A DNA stretch of 64,000 bases from Thunnus maccoyii (lineage: Eukaryota > Chordata > Actinopteri > Scombriformes > Scombridae). Both the position numbers and the translations under genes were made by a program. The stretch lies in the NCBI RefSeq assembly GCF_910596095.1, contig NC_056540.1, forward strand, positions 11,773,001 to 11,837,000, given 5' to 3'. Each line of letters begins with the position of its first letter. The stretch's first letter is position 1. The notes under the pieces are model-generated. The model did not search any database and was not told the DNA's origin. It was given only the letters and a program-made list of their open reading frames with translations. Of the stretch, positions 36,176 through 49,900 are shown in pieces.

Positions 36176-38489
36176 AGTTAAGGAGATCACTTCTTGACAG
36201 TTTCAGATTACAGTTTTGGCTTTATTTATCAAACAGATGACATCCACTCACATGAAACAAGGGACTCATTTACATTTCTTCCACTGAATGTGGAAGTCTT
36301 GATCGTTGCCTGAGGAGATCAGCCAGCCAGTGTCACGTGCTCTGGAGGCTGTGTGGCAATAATACATGACCTATATATATATGACTGTTTTTCTCCTTCC
36401 TTTTTATGTTTCATTCACTTTATTCAAATTTAAATTTTTCATTCAAAATTCTCCCAGTAGACACAAGTCCTGGTCAAATAGCATCTAATTCAAACATTTA
36501 TCCAAAGCTGGAGATAAGAGGAAAATATCTTACTAGTATTTATTTAGTTCTGGCTAATCAGACTTGAAGAAGGTAAGTGCCTTCGAGTTGATGGTGAAGA
36601 AAGATGTTGGAATAAGAAAACTTAATGTATTCAGGAGAATATACATATTTGAGTTTATATGTCTTGCAGTGTATGAATAGTGAGTGGCATTACACTGCAT
36701 GACATGACTTTTTTACTGTACTGTACATTTTTGTACCACAATTATAGTATATATATAGAGAGAGTGAATGTGTTTTTGCTTATATGTTTTATTTCATTTT
36801 TAGGAGTATGTGGCCATATAATGTACATTTTAATATAGACATATTGATTAATTATATTGAACACTGCTCAGTCCATAGGCATCGCATTGTGGCACTTACC
36901 ATTATTAACTCTTTGAAAAATTGGCTCTTTGTTTTTTTTTAATTTACTGCAGTACAGGCATTTATTATTTGTCCTCTTATATAACATTTAGCTGACCAGT
37001 GGGATTGAGGTCAGAGGTACATGTGGTGCTTGTGGACATCTGGCAGTGGTGGATAAGAGGCAGACTGTGTATTTTATGTGTTTTTGATCCTTTTTACTAT
37101 TTCTGCTGAATTCTCTTGAAGAAAAAAATGTAATTTAAAAAAAAAGGAAGAGCAAATTTGACAATTGAGGTAAAAATTTGCACACCACTTTTCTCATCAC
37201 ACATAAATCTGTCTCAGACTTCCCCACAATCACACCAATCTACAAATAGCCAGCACACAACTTAAGCCTTTAAATAAGACTTGCTGGAGCTCCAACCAGC
37301 TTGTGAGTGAACTAAATAGAAATGACAGCAGTTATCTACTGTATGTACCTGAAGGTCATGAGGTCTGTGCTCTGCCACGTGAGTGAAGAAGCAGAATGCA
37401 GTAAGAAAACTGCAATCGTAGCACCAGTTCAAAGGGAAAAGGCCTTGAAGGTATATGATTACAATCTGCTGATTACATTTTTAAACTTCCCTTATAAAGG
37501 AAATGGAGTATGTATGTAGCAGTGATATCACTGAACTGTATCCTTTAAAATAATATTAAATGATCTAGTTAAGAATGATGTACTTCCTTATGGATGTATG
37601 GAAGATCCTTGTCAGTGCCCACTGCAGATAAAAACACAAGGCCAGTCATACTTTTTGGATGGATAATGTTCATGGTAGCAGCTGCTTTAAATCAAATCAA
37701 AAAGGAGGAATCTTGGTTGCAGTTGCTGTCCTTGCAGCCACGAAACTGCGTGCTTTATGTAAACAGCTACACCACTACATTTATGAATTTTTCAGGGAGT
37801 GCTGGTTTACAAATGGTCATTCTCTGCTGTTCCCTGTGTCCAGAAACTGCAACATAAAGGCTATAAGAGCATTGAGGCTTGTGTCCATTAAGTCATTCTT
37901 TCATTGTCAAGGAAATTGAGCCAATTTGTGTCCTGCTGAAGTGGAGTGTTTTATCTTTGAGATGCACGGTAAAGGAGGACGTCAATAGTCTGAAGTTGAT
38001 GGATTAATTTTGTTGAAGAGTTATTCTCTTTGATCTCGACATCTTAAAAGACAGGGCTGTTAAAGCAGGTGACTGATGGATCAGTAGCTTCTAGCTGCTC
38101 TTCAAAAAGCCACTAATGGCAAGAATAAAACACAAACTCCTGCTGCTCGACCGCTTTGTTCACTAGTTTTAAAATAATTTTTTAAGCAGTTTTTGCATTG
38201 CATTCTTTTTGCTGGTTTACAGGATTAAACAATGAAGTCACAGCAAAACTGTGTCAGCGTCTGAGCCCACAGTCACTATTTGTCTCCCTCTATTGGCTGA
38301 TTCCTCCATCAAATGATAAATTAAAGCACTTTCTAATCACACAAAATCTTAAAAAACCAACATTCCTGGGTAAATAGGGACAATTAGTGCAGCAATCAAC
38401 CTCCAATTATAGTCACTTTCTACCAGAACATGGATGCTTGAGCCCTTTCACGAGTTCAGTGGGGGATCAGGCTTTAAGATCATTTATTT

Positions 38490-38826
38490 ATGTAGAAGTA
38501 GTAATACCACAGTGAAAAAATACTACAAAAGTCCTTGCACTTATTGTGCAAAGGGGTCCTTTTCAGAATGCTCTATTATAGATACATTATATTCTTAGGT
38601 TCCTATTACTGATGCATTAGCAGCTTATTGTAACGTAATTATATACCAGTTAGTAGTTTGATTGAACACAAATCATATTTCATGATGATGTTTTGCATGC
38701 ATAATCTTAGTAACCACTATTTACCTCTGAAATGTTGAGGAGTTGAAGTATAAAGCAGCATAAAATGGAAATATTCACATAAAATACAGCTACCTTAAAA
38801 TTGTGTTGAGTAAATAAATAAAATTA
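38490..38826 (+). mobile_element. hAT-type element, copy 3, degraded
   Basis: The block AGTAATACCACAGTGAAAAA ... CAAAAGTCCTTGCAC corresponds to 11035-11090 of copy 1. The block GAAGTATAAAGCAGCATAAA ... ATACAGCTACCTTAAAA corresponds to 11670-11725. Both termini are eroded and the middle is shortened, so it is the oldest looking of the three copies. Confidence 0.6.
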
Positions 38827-40379
38827 ATGCCTGAATAACGAGGCTCCTGAGGTGCTCAGTGATCTGGTGGTACTTTTAAGGGTTTACTGAGAACTGTAAG
38901 GTGCCCTCTTGTAGATCCTTACTTGGACAGACGACCTTTTCTATTCGGGGGAATCGACATGTTGAACATTTTACTCACAGAACTCAAAATGGATTATGGC
39001 TGGGAACTCAAATCGAAACAGTTTTTAAAGAGGGATCAGTCATGTAATCATGAGTGATCTGGTGCTTGTCTTGTCGACTTTTAATGCATCACTGTTGGTA
39101 AATTGTTTGTTTTGTGCTGTTCCATGTATTTTCATGTTGAGCTTAGGCTACACATGATGTGGTATGTGGCATTAGTTCATGTTATATACTTGTCCCCATA
39201 CAAATAAACATGAAATACATAAATAAATGTTATTACAGTCAAACATTTTGAAGTTAAAAAAGGAGAACACGACTCTTGTTATCATAAATCCTTTAATATA
39301 TGAAAGAGGCATATTTTAACACAATATACAGTGTAACAGACCATGTCCCACAGTTTTCATACTTATTTACAACATTTCTTTACAAGGCTACCCATCAGAA
39401 TAGGCAGGTCTAAACTGAGAGAATAGATAGATATCAGCTTGTTTCTGTTGAAGACTGACATACTGCAAGTAAAACTGAGGAAAACCGTTTGTGTCCCAGT
39501 TCAACAAAGACATTTATAGTGGTTTCTGTGTGGCTAAAAGATCATGTATTACTGTATCCATACTCCTTAACTGTGAGCAAATCTGTAACACCCATCATCA
39601 ACTTGTCATTCCAGTCAGATCACACTTGTGTCTTGATCAAATGTCATGACCTGGCATGGAAATGTCAGTGCTAACAACTGTGATATTGCTGTTAATACGG
39701 TCACAAACAAGTCAATTACTCTGCTTCTGCTGTGCTCTGATGCGGCCAGCGTCCGCACACGATGAGGTAAGACTTGTGAACGTCTGAAGTGTCGCCCACG
39801 TTTGTGAGAAATATCAACAGAACTGCCTTAAGATATTAGCTGACTTCAAAAGCTTGAAAAAAAAAAAATCACAGGTCATATTATCAGTCACAATGACACT
39901 CGCTTTCTATTATATGTGTAAAGTAAATTTAAAGAAGTTCAGTCAAATCATTTATAAATGCACATGTTGCAAAAAAAAGAAGTTTTATATCAATAAAATC
40001 TGAACAGAAGTGATGATTTTTAATGATATTTAGAATCATCCATCATGTTTGCAGCTATTGAAGAGACATTAAAAGACTGTAACTGGTTGTTTCTGGTGAT
40101 TAAAAATGCTTTTGCATATAAAATGTCCACGTACGTCTGCACACACGCCTGGAAACAGAAGAAATGGAATGCTCATCTGCTTTCATGCTCACTAATAGAA
40201 CATTTTAAAAATGTAAAAACCAGAATAACATCTAAAACGTCGCTAAAGACGACTCTTCATTCACATTCCTGACTTCATCTCTGTTGTGCATTGCGCTGCA
40301 TAAGGGTAAAGAGAATTTCTAACTAAGCGTAGAGCGGTAGGTCCATGCTGATACTGACTTATACATTCATGGTATGCAT

Positions 40380-40700
40380 AAGGCTCCTCCTCGGGAATGA
40401 TTTAACTGCCTACAGGGGAAAGCGGAGAAATTAAGAGGGTGTTTCATGATGCAAGGCCATTATGATAAAGGACAAAGCTAATTAGCATTGTTCTCTTCCC
40501 TCCCATTTCCCCTACAATAAAAGGAATACAAAACCAGAACAACCAAAAGCTGTTAAAATAAACCTGTGAGTCACCTTTGTAGAGTCTGCATATTAAAGTC
40601 CTGCCACGCTGCTACAGATTATTATGGCATTATTGTCCTTATTACCAAGGTGACTGTCTGATTATTGGCATATCCATCCAGATAAGGCTGTGGCTGCAGA
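40380..40700. promoter_or_regulatory. Candidate conserved non-coding element
   Basis: The segment is non-repetitive and free of microsatellite and MITE motifs. It clusters GCTAATTAGC-type homeodomain cores, ATTATTGGC-like and TTACCAAGGTGAC-like sequences. That texture resembles vertebrate enhancers, but nothing in one genome can prove conservation. Confidence 0.25.
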
Positions 40701-43238
40701 GAGCGGGAGAGCTTTTTGTTTAAGAGCGGCAGCTCAATGCTGCAGCAGAACTGACACCCGTGGCCTCCGTCTGCCTTCAGCCAGATCTTCAGCATCCCTC
40801 AAAAAGGCAGCAGCCCTCCATTTTATCACGAACAAGACAGAATCTTCTCGCATGCATAAGCAGAGGGGTTTTTTGTTTTTTTAAATGAAGGGTAAGGGAT
40901 GTTAAAGACCCTGAGCAAACACTTCCAATTAAGGGTGATTTCTAAAAAAGATGAACACACTTCAAAGCTTTTGCTGAACTAATTAATCACACATTATCTG
41001 TTTCAACCCACATTTTTAAAAAAGAACTAAACTCCAAAGGTGTGGAGGGATGGGAAGAAAAAAAAAAAAACACACACTGGTTTCATCCTGATCTTCTAAA
41101 CTTGAGCGGGAGTGATTGATTTACAACATTTTGTGATATCAAAGAAGCCCACGCACATTTCGAATAACAGGATGGTGGAAAAAAAAAAAAAAAAAAAAAA
41201 GAGTAATAAAATCTGTCACATCAGGCAAACGTGGCGACTTTGGGTGGGAATTTACAAGACCTTTAAGTTGCATTTTATCCTGTAAATGTTTCTATGTTTG
41301 ATCTGAAGGAAAGGCCGTCTATTCCGATTGCTCGAGGCTCTCGCCGAATGATTACACCTAAAGCGCTGAAATGAATGAAGCTTCTCTTATAGAAACCAAT
41401 CCATCTAAAGTGAGAGAAGTCATTAGTGCTCAGTCACTCTGCTGCAGACGCATTGTGCTGTTGCTGCTACGTTGCAAGCAATGGATTTATTCTACTCGCA
41501 CATTCAACGCCTAAATTTCAAATGACTGACTGCGTGTGTCTTTTTTTTCAAACCGACACCCGAGTTTAAAAATACATCAAAATGACAGCCTTCGAAACAG
41601 GTGCAGTCAGAACAGGTACTGTTCTGAAAAGGGAGCGTGTGGGCGAGAGCAACATGTGACATGCGATCATAAGGTGCCGTTACATGTTGCGTTCCTATAT
41701 ATATGTTCTACAGACAGATTCAGTGACGCAAGAAGTAGTTTTGGTATACTGCTCACAGAATAATAATGCTACTCATCTTTCAACTTGTGTGTGTTGCGAT
41801 TCAAAACATGTTTTGTTTTTTTATTTGGCTGAATGAGTGTGTGTATGTGTGTATGGATCTGCTCCTACAGGAAGTGTGTGGTCGAGTAAATCCCACCCAA
41901 ATTCTGCCGGTGCTGTGTATCTAAACAGCTGTAGTGGTTAAATACAGACAATAATGTATGAAATCATCAAGTGAACTCTGTTGTATCAGAACCATTTTGT
42001 GAGGATGAAAAGATGCACTTCTTCAAAGTAAATGAACAACTTATAAGGTGAGACAAGACTTTTTTTTATAATAAAGGGCAACATAAGCTGAGTAAAAAGT
42101 GTAAACTTGAGAAATCAGAATTATTCCTCAGCCTGGAAACAATAACAACATTACAAATTGTTAAAATGCCATCATGTGAGACATGTTGTTAGCTTGGTTA
42201 CTGTACTACACATCAATAAACTAGTCAACGTTAAAGCAGCATTCATGTTATATTGGGACCATTTCTAATATCAAAGATAACAGCTGTATTGACTATTCTA
42301 TTTAAAAACCGTCCAAACAAAAGACACAACACTGAATTAAAAGATAAAAGCAATATTTTAACATTTATCATTTTGTTTGATTTCTCATTTAAACTGGCAC
42401 TTCCCACATAAAGGGACAATAAATTCACATTTTGGCTACCTAGAAATGCTATCTGCTATCGTTAGCATTCCTAATAAAGTCAGAATTGTAGCCAGACAAA
42501 ACCTTGGCAGTTAGCTTGTAGCCAGCTGATATTATTTGGTCTCCATTAAGACTGTGAACAACATCAACAATAAGAAGCGATTTCTCAGTTAAAGTCAAAC
42601 AATGAACCCAGGATAAAAATCTCTGTCTATAAAATAACGGGAAATGATGAAACATCAAACATATTTTCTTATTTCAATATGCAGATGACAAAATATAAGA
42701 GTAAGACAAATGTGGTAACATAGGTCAAGTAAAAAGGCCCCAAACCAGCAATCCCATGTGCCTGAGGGATGCTCAGAGATAAACAACAATATCTACTATG
42801 TAACCCTTTTCCCTGTGTAACGTAGACCTACGATCCTAACCAGGCCTTTCCATATAATACAATATAATATCCTTCAGTAAATCAACAGATAATACAATCA
42901 CTGCAGGGCAAACAGGGCGACTTTCGAGGAACTGTCAGTGTTTTTCTGCATTAAGTTAGTCTATCTAAATTCAACAGACATGGATGGAAAAAAATAGATA
43001 TGCTTTGAACCGGTAGCAGAAAGCATATATTTTAGGCCAGGCCCTGAGGTATTCTGGGGCAGGGTGCAGAAATTATATGTAAAGAACAGTAAGGAGACTC
43101 ACTGGAAATTAATGGCACTTTTTACATTTTGAGTTTGAAATGACTTGGAGTCACAGACTTAACCAGCCAGTGTTCAGAGTCTATCAGTGGTCATAAAAGG
43201 TCACGATGGAGAAAGTGACACGCAGAGGAATCCATGCG

Positions 43239-43244
43239 TTTATT
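43239..43244 (-). terminator. Probable tspan17 polyadenylation signal
   Basis: This is the first AATAAA on the minus strand after the tspan17 stop, about 595 bases downstream. It implies a 3' UTR of roughly 600 bases. Longer alternative ends are possible. Confidence 0.45.
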
Positions 43245-43838
43245 GGCCGGGCGGCCAGCCACCCACGATTCTCTACAGCAGGAATTGGGGACAAACTCGT
43301 TAAAAACAGGCTGTTTTTAGGCGGAAATGTTCAATCCCTTGCTGGGCAGACAGTGGCTCTGTGACAATGTAACGCTTGGCCTAAAAAGAGGACTTGTCTG
43401 TTTTCTTTTGTTTTTTTTGTCATCTCATCCATGGCTTCCAATCTCCCAGCTGACAGGAGTCCTTGTGCAACTGCGCCCCATAAATACACTTGTCCAAAGA
43501 AAAAAAAAATCTGAGGAAACAGATAAAAAGACTAACTCTGAAGTAGGCAGGACTGTCGTCCTCTGTATATTTAAGGAAAATCCCAGCTGAGTGGTAAACA
43601 AAGTGTTTGACTGCTTGGTTTGTGTGGGATATTTTCTTCTCCCCCTTCAAGTGATAAACAGGGAGGTAAACTCTTTGTGTCTGCACATATGCAAGTGTGA
43701 GTATGTATGTGCTACTTAGCTTGGTAGCAAAGTAGACAGAGTTCTTGGCTCTGCGTCCACAGCTGGACGGGATGCTTTGTGTGCTGTGTTGACCTGGCGG
43801 GGCCTGAGGGGTGCGGCTCCCGCACTTCACCCCTCCTG

Positions 43839-43904
43839 TCACCAGTTGGCTTTGACAGCTTTGACATCGCTGACCAGGTTTTGAGCGAGGCAGATGCCAA
43901 AAAT
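43839..43904 (-). CDS. tspan17: tspan17 coding exon 8 (last)
   Basis: Encodes residues 250-270, the end of TM4 and the cytoplasmic tail: IFGICLAQNLVSDVKAVKAN then W and TGA. The acceptor is CTCTCCAG. A longer overlapping open frame on the same strand is an artefact of reading through the intron. Confidence 0.92.
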   Translation of the reverse strand: MFGICLAQNLVSDVKAVKANW

Positions 43905-46900
43905 CTGGAGAGGAAACCACACAGGACGTGATGTCAATAGAATATGGATGTTACTATTGAAAAAGAGAAGACTGCTGTATTGCAGAGGTTTGCTCGATGT
44001 TGCCTGTTCTCACCACTAGATGGCAGTGACAACACAAGATCAAACCCCATAATGTTAGTTTAAGGTTAAAAAAAAAAAAAAAAAACTAATTTCAAATGCA
44101 CTAGGTTGCCTCATGTAAAAGCCAGACAGTAAAATATTCTATGAAAAAGGTCACCTTACCTGTAAAAGTGCAATACCAACGAAGATCCCAGCAACAATAA
44201 TCAGGTTGTCCTGAAGCCACTTCTCAAACTGCCCCACACAGCCCTTGGTGTAGATATATTTCTGCCGATCCAGCTCCTTTAAAAAAAACAAACAAAAAAA
44301 ACCAGAGTAAATGACATTAAGAGAAAATAAACAGTGGCAATGATCACCTCTCAGACAGGACATTGGCTTTCTGCATGATTTAAACAACCATCTGAACTCT
44401 GATCTATGACTAATGTAAGACAAAACAAACACTGGAGGTAGCATTTGGCCCACTGACTCCTTCACTGCAGGAAAAGGCTTGAGGAGTGAGTGTTAGCTGA
44501 GTCACTCTTAGATTACAACGTGTCAGTGTCTGGACATCATGGAGAACATCAAGTCTGTGTACTCAGTTTCTCTGAGGACCCTGTGAGGACTGAACAAACA
44601 GGCAGAGGCTATTTCCTGTTAGCAGACAGATGACTGTTTGGGTTGTATGATTTTGTCGACAATGTACATAAGTCATTCAGAGATGGATATAAAAAAGGTG
44701 TAATGTAGATGCTGCAAAGACGCTCAAAGGCGGGGTATGAATGGGTGTGAACAGGCCTTTGTACAATGCTCTCTTTGTTACTGTTCAAGACCAAGTCAAC
44801 CAGGCAAACCCTTTGTTCTCTTGCAAAATCTGAAAGCTAGCTTTTAACCAATGAGAGATAAAGGAAGCCCCTTGGCAGCCAATAAAAAAGCAGGAAACAC
44901 TATGTTGTTCTGGCTGTGAACTTCCTCAGAAGCTATTTCAGCCTGCTGCCTTTGTTGTGCTGCTGTCCTCCCCATGTCTCCTGCTCTTCCTCTTTCCCGG
45001 CCTGCACTCCATAAACAAGCTGCACAGGAACTTGCTGCACATCATCGATAGTTTCAGCAAAATATCAATGGCCAGGGCGTTAGCAAGGAGAGCACACAGA
45101 GAAAATTAATTCATACCAACTCAGTGGCAGGTGGTTCACTGTATTGCAGTGCGCCTAGCAACAGCAATCTTTCTGACTGCAGTGCAGCGAGTTGTAACCA
45201 CCACACCCACACACAGAGGAAAAGGGAACGGACTGGCATAACCCACCGAGTTGCCAATTACAGAGTGTAGTAAGGCTGCTCTCTAGGCTATAACTGGAGC
45301 CTAATTATCCCTGTTAGAAGAACAATCTGTTATTAAGGCAAGAAGCACGCAGAGGAGCCTGTGTGCTACTTAACCCTATACATTCTCTGTGTCTGCTGTT
45401 TGGCCAACTGCTTCTCAGGATGACTGTTTTACAAAACATCTTCCACATCTTGTTACAGAGAATGTTAGTGTTAAGTAAAAATGCTGTTTAATCTTAACTC
45501 GATTTGTTCTATTCATAGTTATTTTATTTCATCCATTTCATTTTCATTAGGGGTTTGAGAAAAGCAATCAAGCCCAGTACAAAATGAACGTGACTGACAC
45601 TGCGCCCTCAACAGCTCAGATAATTTAAATCAAACAGGTTTGCAGCTTGTCAATCAAATTGCCCTCAGGAGTAATTCCACTTGGCAGCTCTGCGTCATTT
45701 GAACTTGACAGGCAGGGATTGTGTGCCAATCATGCTCCACTACTGCCACTGACTACTGCAGGAGAACTGGTTCTCTCTACCCGCTATTGTTTTATTAGAT
45801 TATCTACATTTATTTAAAAAATATCATAAAGCACAATATTATTTTTTAGAGTTAGGTCCTGAGAAGTTAATAACTGAAGAGTGAAGCAAAACAATTATAG
45901 GGTTACGTATATAGAGACCTGTGATAGTGATAAAAACATGTTTAGAGATACCAACCCCTTGAAGCCGAACATCATAACCACACTGCGTGTTGATGACATC
46001 CTCCTGTAAAAACAACATAAAGATGTTAAATCAGATTAAACCATCACTATTTCCTCTACTGGTCAGTGTTTGACGTGTTCAATGACTCTTAACATGACTT
46101 TTTACATCATTTAATCAATATCTTGTCTCTTTTAAACTACATCCTGAACAAATTCTCTGAGCATGCTAAATACTGTATATTAAAATCTTGACAGAAATAC
46201 TGCAGTTGCCAGGTTATTAATTCAAATCAGGATATATTATTATATTCAGTTCATCATGTATTATTTTTGTTAGGTGACTCACCGCAGGGTCTTTGACACA
46301 GCAGGAGAAGGGGACTCCACAGCGCTCCCTGCTGGGGTTCAGCTCAGTGCAGTTGAAGTAGATATTCAGGTTCCAGTCATCGGGCCCGTGGGCACCACAG
46401 CACGACCACTGAGACAGTAATAAAAGGCAGAGATTAAACTGCCAACTAGGACTAGAATACAGATTTACGTTCTCTGATCTGGTCTTGAAACCGCCCTGAG
46501 AGCCTGGCTCAGGTCTGCTGGGGTGTGTAGCCAGCTGACTGTGGCAGGTAGCGACTACTGATTGTGAGACACAACCGGTGAGACAGCAGCGGATCTAATC
46601 GCCTTTGCGTCATGACAGAACCCAGCCTTTACACACGGGTGACAATTATCTAAACTGTTTCATTCATTTCATTGGATAATCATTTGAGGGACACACAATC
46701 ACATTTATCATGAGATTTCCTCCACAATTGAAGAATCCTCCAGAATGACTGACTCATTCTGCTCTCTAGCCTGGACTGAGAAAGTCTTCCACATCAGTTT
46801 AAAAACACATATAAACACAAAAAAAAAAGTCTTGAGAAGGGAGTGACTTCCTCCAGCCAAGAAAAACAAGCTATTACTTGGAAATTATATATTTTTCTAA

Positions 46901-49900
46901 CTGTGGGTGACACACTAGTTTCAGTCAGTAGGTGTGGACTCACATATTCCTGGGCAAAGTCGATGAGATTCTGCAAGTCAATGTCATCCCGGTAGGCCTT
47001 GACATTATTGTTTATGAAGAAGTTGAGCTGGTCTTTGATCCAGTCTTTAAAGACGAAGGCAAGGATCCCCGCAGTTAGCTCCAAGAAGAAGATCAAACCC
47101 AGGAACACAGAGAACTGAAAAGCGCATGACGCAAAAGAGTCAACACAGGAGTCAACACACACAAACAGAAAACAATAAATCTGTCACTTCAATCAGGGAA
47201 TTTGGGTGCGCCTAGGAAAACCCTTTTTTGTAAAGGATCACAATTGAACACCACTAATAACATTTTTTTCCTACCATTTCTTGTAAGAAAAAAAAAAAAA
47301 ATTAAAAGGACAACATCTTTGTGCAGGTCTGGTTTGCTGAGTGAAACCGCAGTCCCAGAGGTACCGTTATATCATCCCTTTACAGTAAATGTAGGAGGAG
47401 ACAGGCTAATGATAAATGCACAACAGTCACATTAGCTCCTCACTCTGACGCCTGACTTACTGCTGCTAATGGACATTGGCTGGACTTAATAGCTACTCAG
47501 ATTTGCAGCCAGCAACAACGCAAGTTTGTCTCCCGTTAGTCATATGTTATTATCAATACAGCTGAGCCCAAACAAAACTCCCAAAATGGTGTTGTCATGG
47601 CTTTGGGCTTCAGAATAATTATCAGCTTTTTAGAGATCAAAAAGGCGCAGCAGCTTGATTCAGCAATGAGATAACACACATTGGTGCCATGCAACCACTC
47701 ACACCATTTGGCTTGGGTGAGTCAAAATGACACCTGCTACACTGGCGGCCTCGGCACTGGTGTGATCTGCAGATCTAAGGGGGTGTGAATTGGTTGAAAT
47801 GGTGTCTGTGCTTGGAAAGTCTGGTGCTGGCTTACGAATTTGAGCAGTAGAGTGTTCTCTCTGAGTGCTCCAATACAGCCGGCAAAGCCCAGGATGAACA
47901 TGACCCCTCCTACGACAATGAAGAGCCACACGGGGTCGAAGCCCCCTAGGTCCGTGATGGATGACAGATTGGACAGCACACCCTGAGGGGGGGGAAGAAG
48001 AAAGACAAAAGACAGTGGTTAAAAGTCTGACTATAAAGCTTCCAAAATCAAACCTTACTATCAGTTCTCTAATACAAAAAAAAATTCTCACTCTACAAAA
48101 ACACATGGTTAACCTTGAAAAGAGCTTCTCATGTCAAAGTGAAATAGTGAGAATTCAACTTTTGACACAGCCAGGAGGCCAGCTGCAGCAGAAATGTATT
48201 AAAAGGCAATAATGTTATTTGATTAGAATGGTATCTATCAAGTATGTTGCTTTCTAAATAAAATAACAAATCCCCCAAAGGGTTTCATTTATCAATTTAT
48301 CTACAATACAATTTCATTCTCTGGAAAATCTCTGTCCAGTAAGAAACTTTTATCAGGAAAGGCACAGTTCACCGTTTTCTGCCAACGTCCACAAACAAAC
48401 ATCTGTCCTTCCTCTCTGCACATCCTGCCTTCACAGCCTCAAGGTCACCGTGTATCAAACATGTTTTCCTGTCAGTCTCTGGTCTGCATCATGCTGCCCT
48501 GACAAAGGGATTTCGTAAATGCGCATGTACAATAGTGTACACATTAATGCTGAAGTGCGGGGTCACTGGAAGGTTAATAAATGTAATGGGATAGTGTGTT
48601 TTGAGGTGAAGTTTATTTTTGAGTACACAAACTTGTATGTATGTATGATCATTATTCATCTCTTCCTGTATTTTTGACACTGAGCTAGGGGACAAATATG
48701 GGCCAGAGGTAACACTGCGTTCTTGTGGTTTTATGCCATTGATGCAGATTAAAATGCCTTCATTTGAATTTAAGCATGGGGCCCTAAAACTATAATGTAG
48801 TCTGGCTGAAAACAGCAGGCATGAAAGTAATCATCTTAGTCACTGAGACCCAAACTCAAACCATTATGCCTTTCCAGTAGCCGCTATTCATCATTCGGCC
48901 TAATCCCTTTAAATTATTCACGCTGTTCCACAAAGGTACTCCGATGCAGGGCTATTTGCACAGAGTTCATGACCAGACGTTACTAATCAGTACATGCTTC
49001 TACGCTGGTGCAGCATTTACTGAACCGCCTGGTACAATTTCAAAACTAATTAATGAACTAACTGTTAACTCGACTGGGGGAAGTTTTGAGTGTTGCCATG
49101 ATCTACTGCGCACGTGAGGTCGATAGCAGAACCTGACCTTTGTGGCTAGTATACTGTGGAAAACAAACGGTAACCAGTTTCCTTGCAAAATGAAGGCCTA
49201 ATTGGTTTTGTGACAGACGAAGACACTGGATTCCTGATGGCGATGAGTCAAATGAGTTTGTAATTTTGTCCTTAAGGCTCCTTATTTGTAGCTTCTGTTA
49301 AAACTGTGCAAGTATTGGAAAAACAATTTGACCATTTGCTACTTAATGGCTCAAAGAGCTTTCAACAGTCACACATCACACTTGAGCTGCCGCAGCATAA
49401 TTAGCATCGTGAGTCGACTAATATGCGTTTACCAGGACCATTATCAGGTAATATGCGTTTAAGTGCTACACCAACGGTGCTTCTATTTTTTTCTCACCCA
49501 TACTCTCAACAGCCCTGTTTTCATTTCAGCTCTCTTGCAAATCGTACTTCGAGCTAATTCCAGTAGAAATATGGGGAAGAATTTGAGCTATTCTACTGAG
49601 GTAATCATGCTGTACTTCACCACTGTGTGTTTGCATGCATGTGTTTAGACTTACCTTCTCCGCCCATGCCCACAGGCCTATGCCCAAGAATGCTGCTCCT
49701 AGTAACTGTAAAACAAAACACACAGAAGAAGCAACTGTCAGACAGAAAGAGGCAGTACCCATCAGTCAGACCCATTTAATTCCCCTGAGTTAAAAGTAGG
49801 CTTCATGAAAACATGTATTTCTCAATAGAAAAAAATTATGACTACATATGCAACATACAAAGTTAAAAGATATAAAAAAACATCCATAGTTTCGTATAAC

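Larger units (their letters stand above)
36176..43200. other. Intergenic, with a hAT fragment and a candidate conserved element
   Basis: Mostly AT-rich sequence without gene signs. It contains a degraded hAT copy (38490-38826), long A-runs near 41060 and 41180, and a stretch near 40380-40700 with clustered homeodomain-type and other motifs. Confidence 0.45.

Noticed and set aside
43420..43920. 166-codon minus-strand frame covering the end of tspan17
   Set aside because: It overlaps the true last exon in a different frame and runs into the intron and 3' UTR. The spliced tetraspanin frame explains the conserved residues.
47699..48106. 135-codon minus-strand frame over tspan17 exon 3
   Set aside because: It is out of frame with the tetraspanin sequence and is caused by the GC-rich exon.
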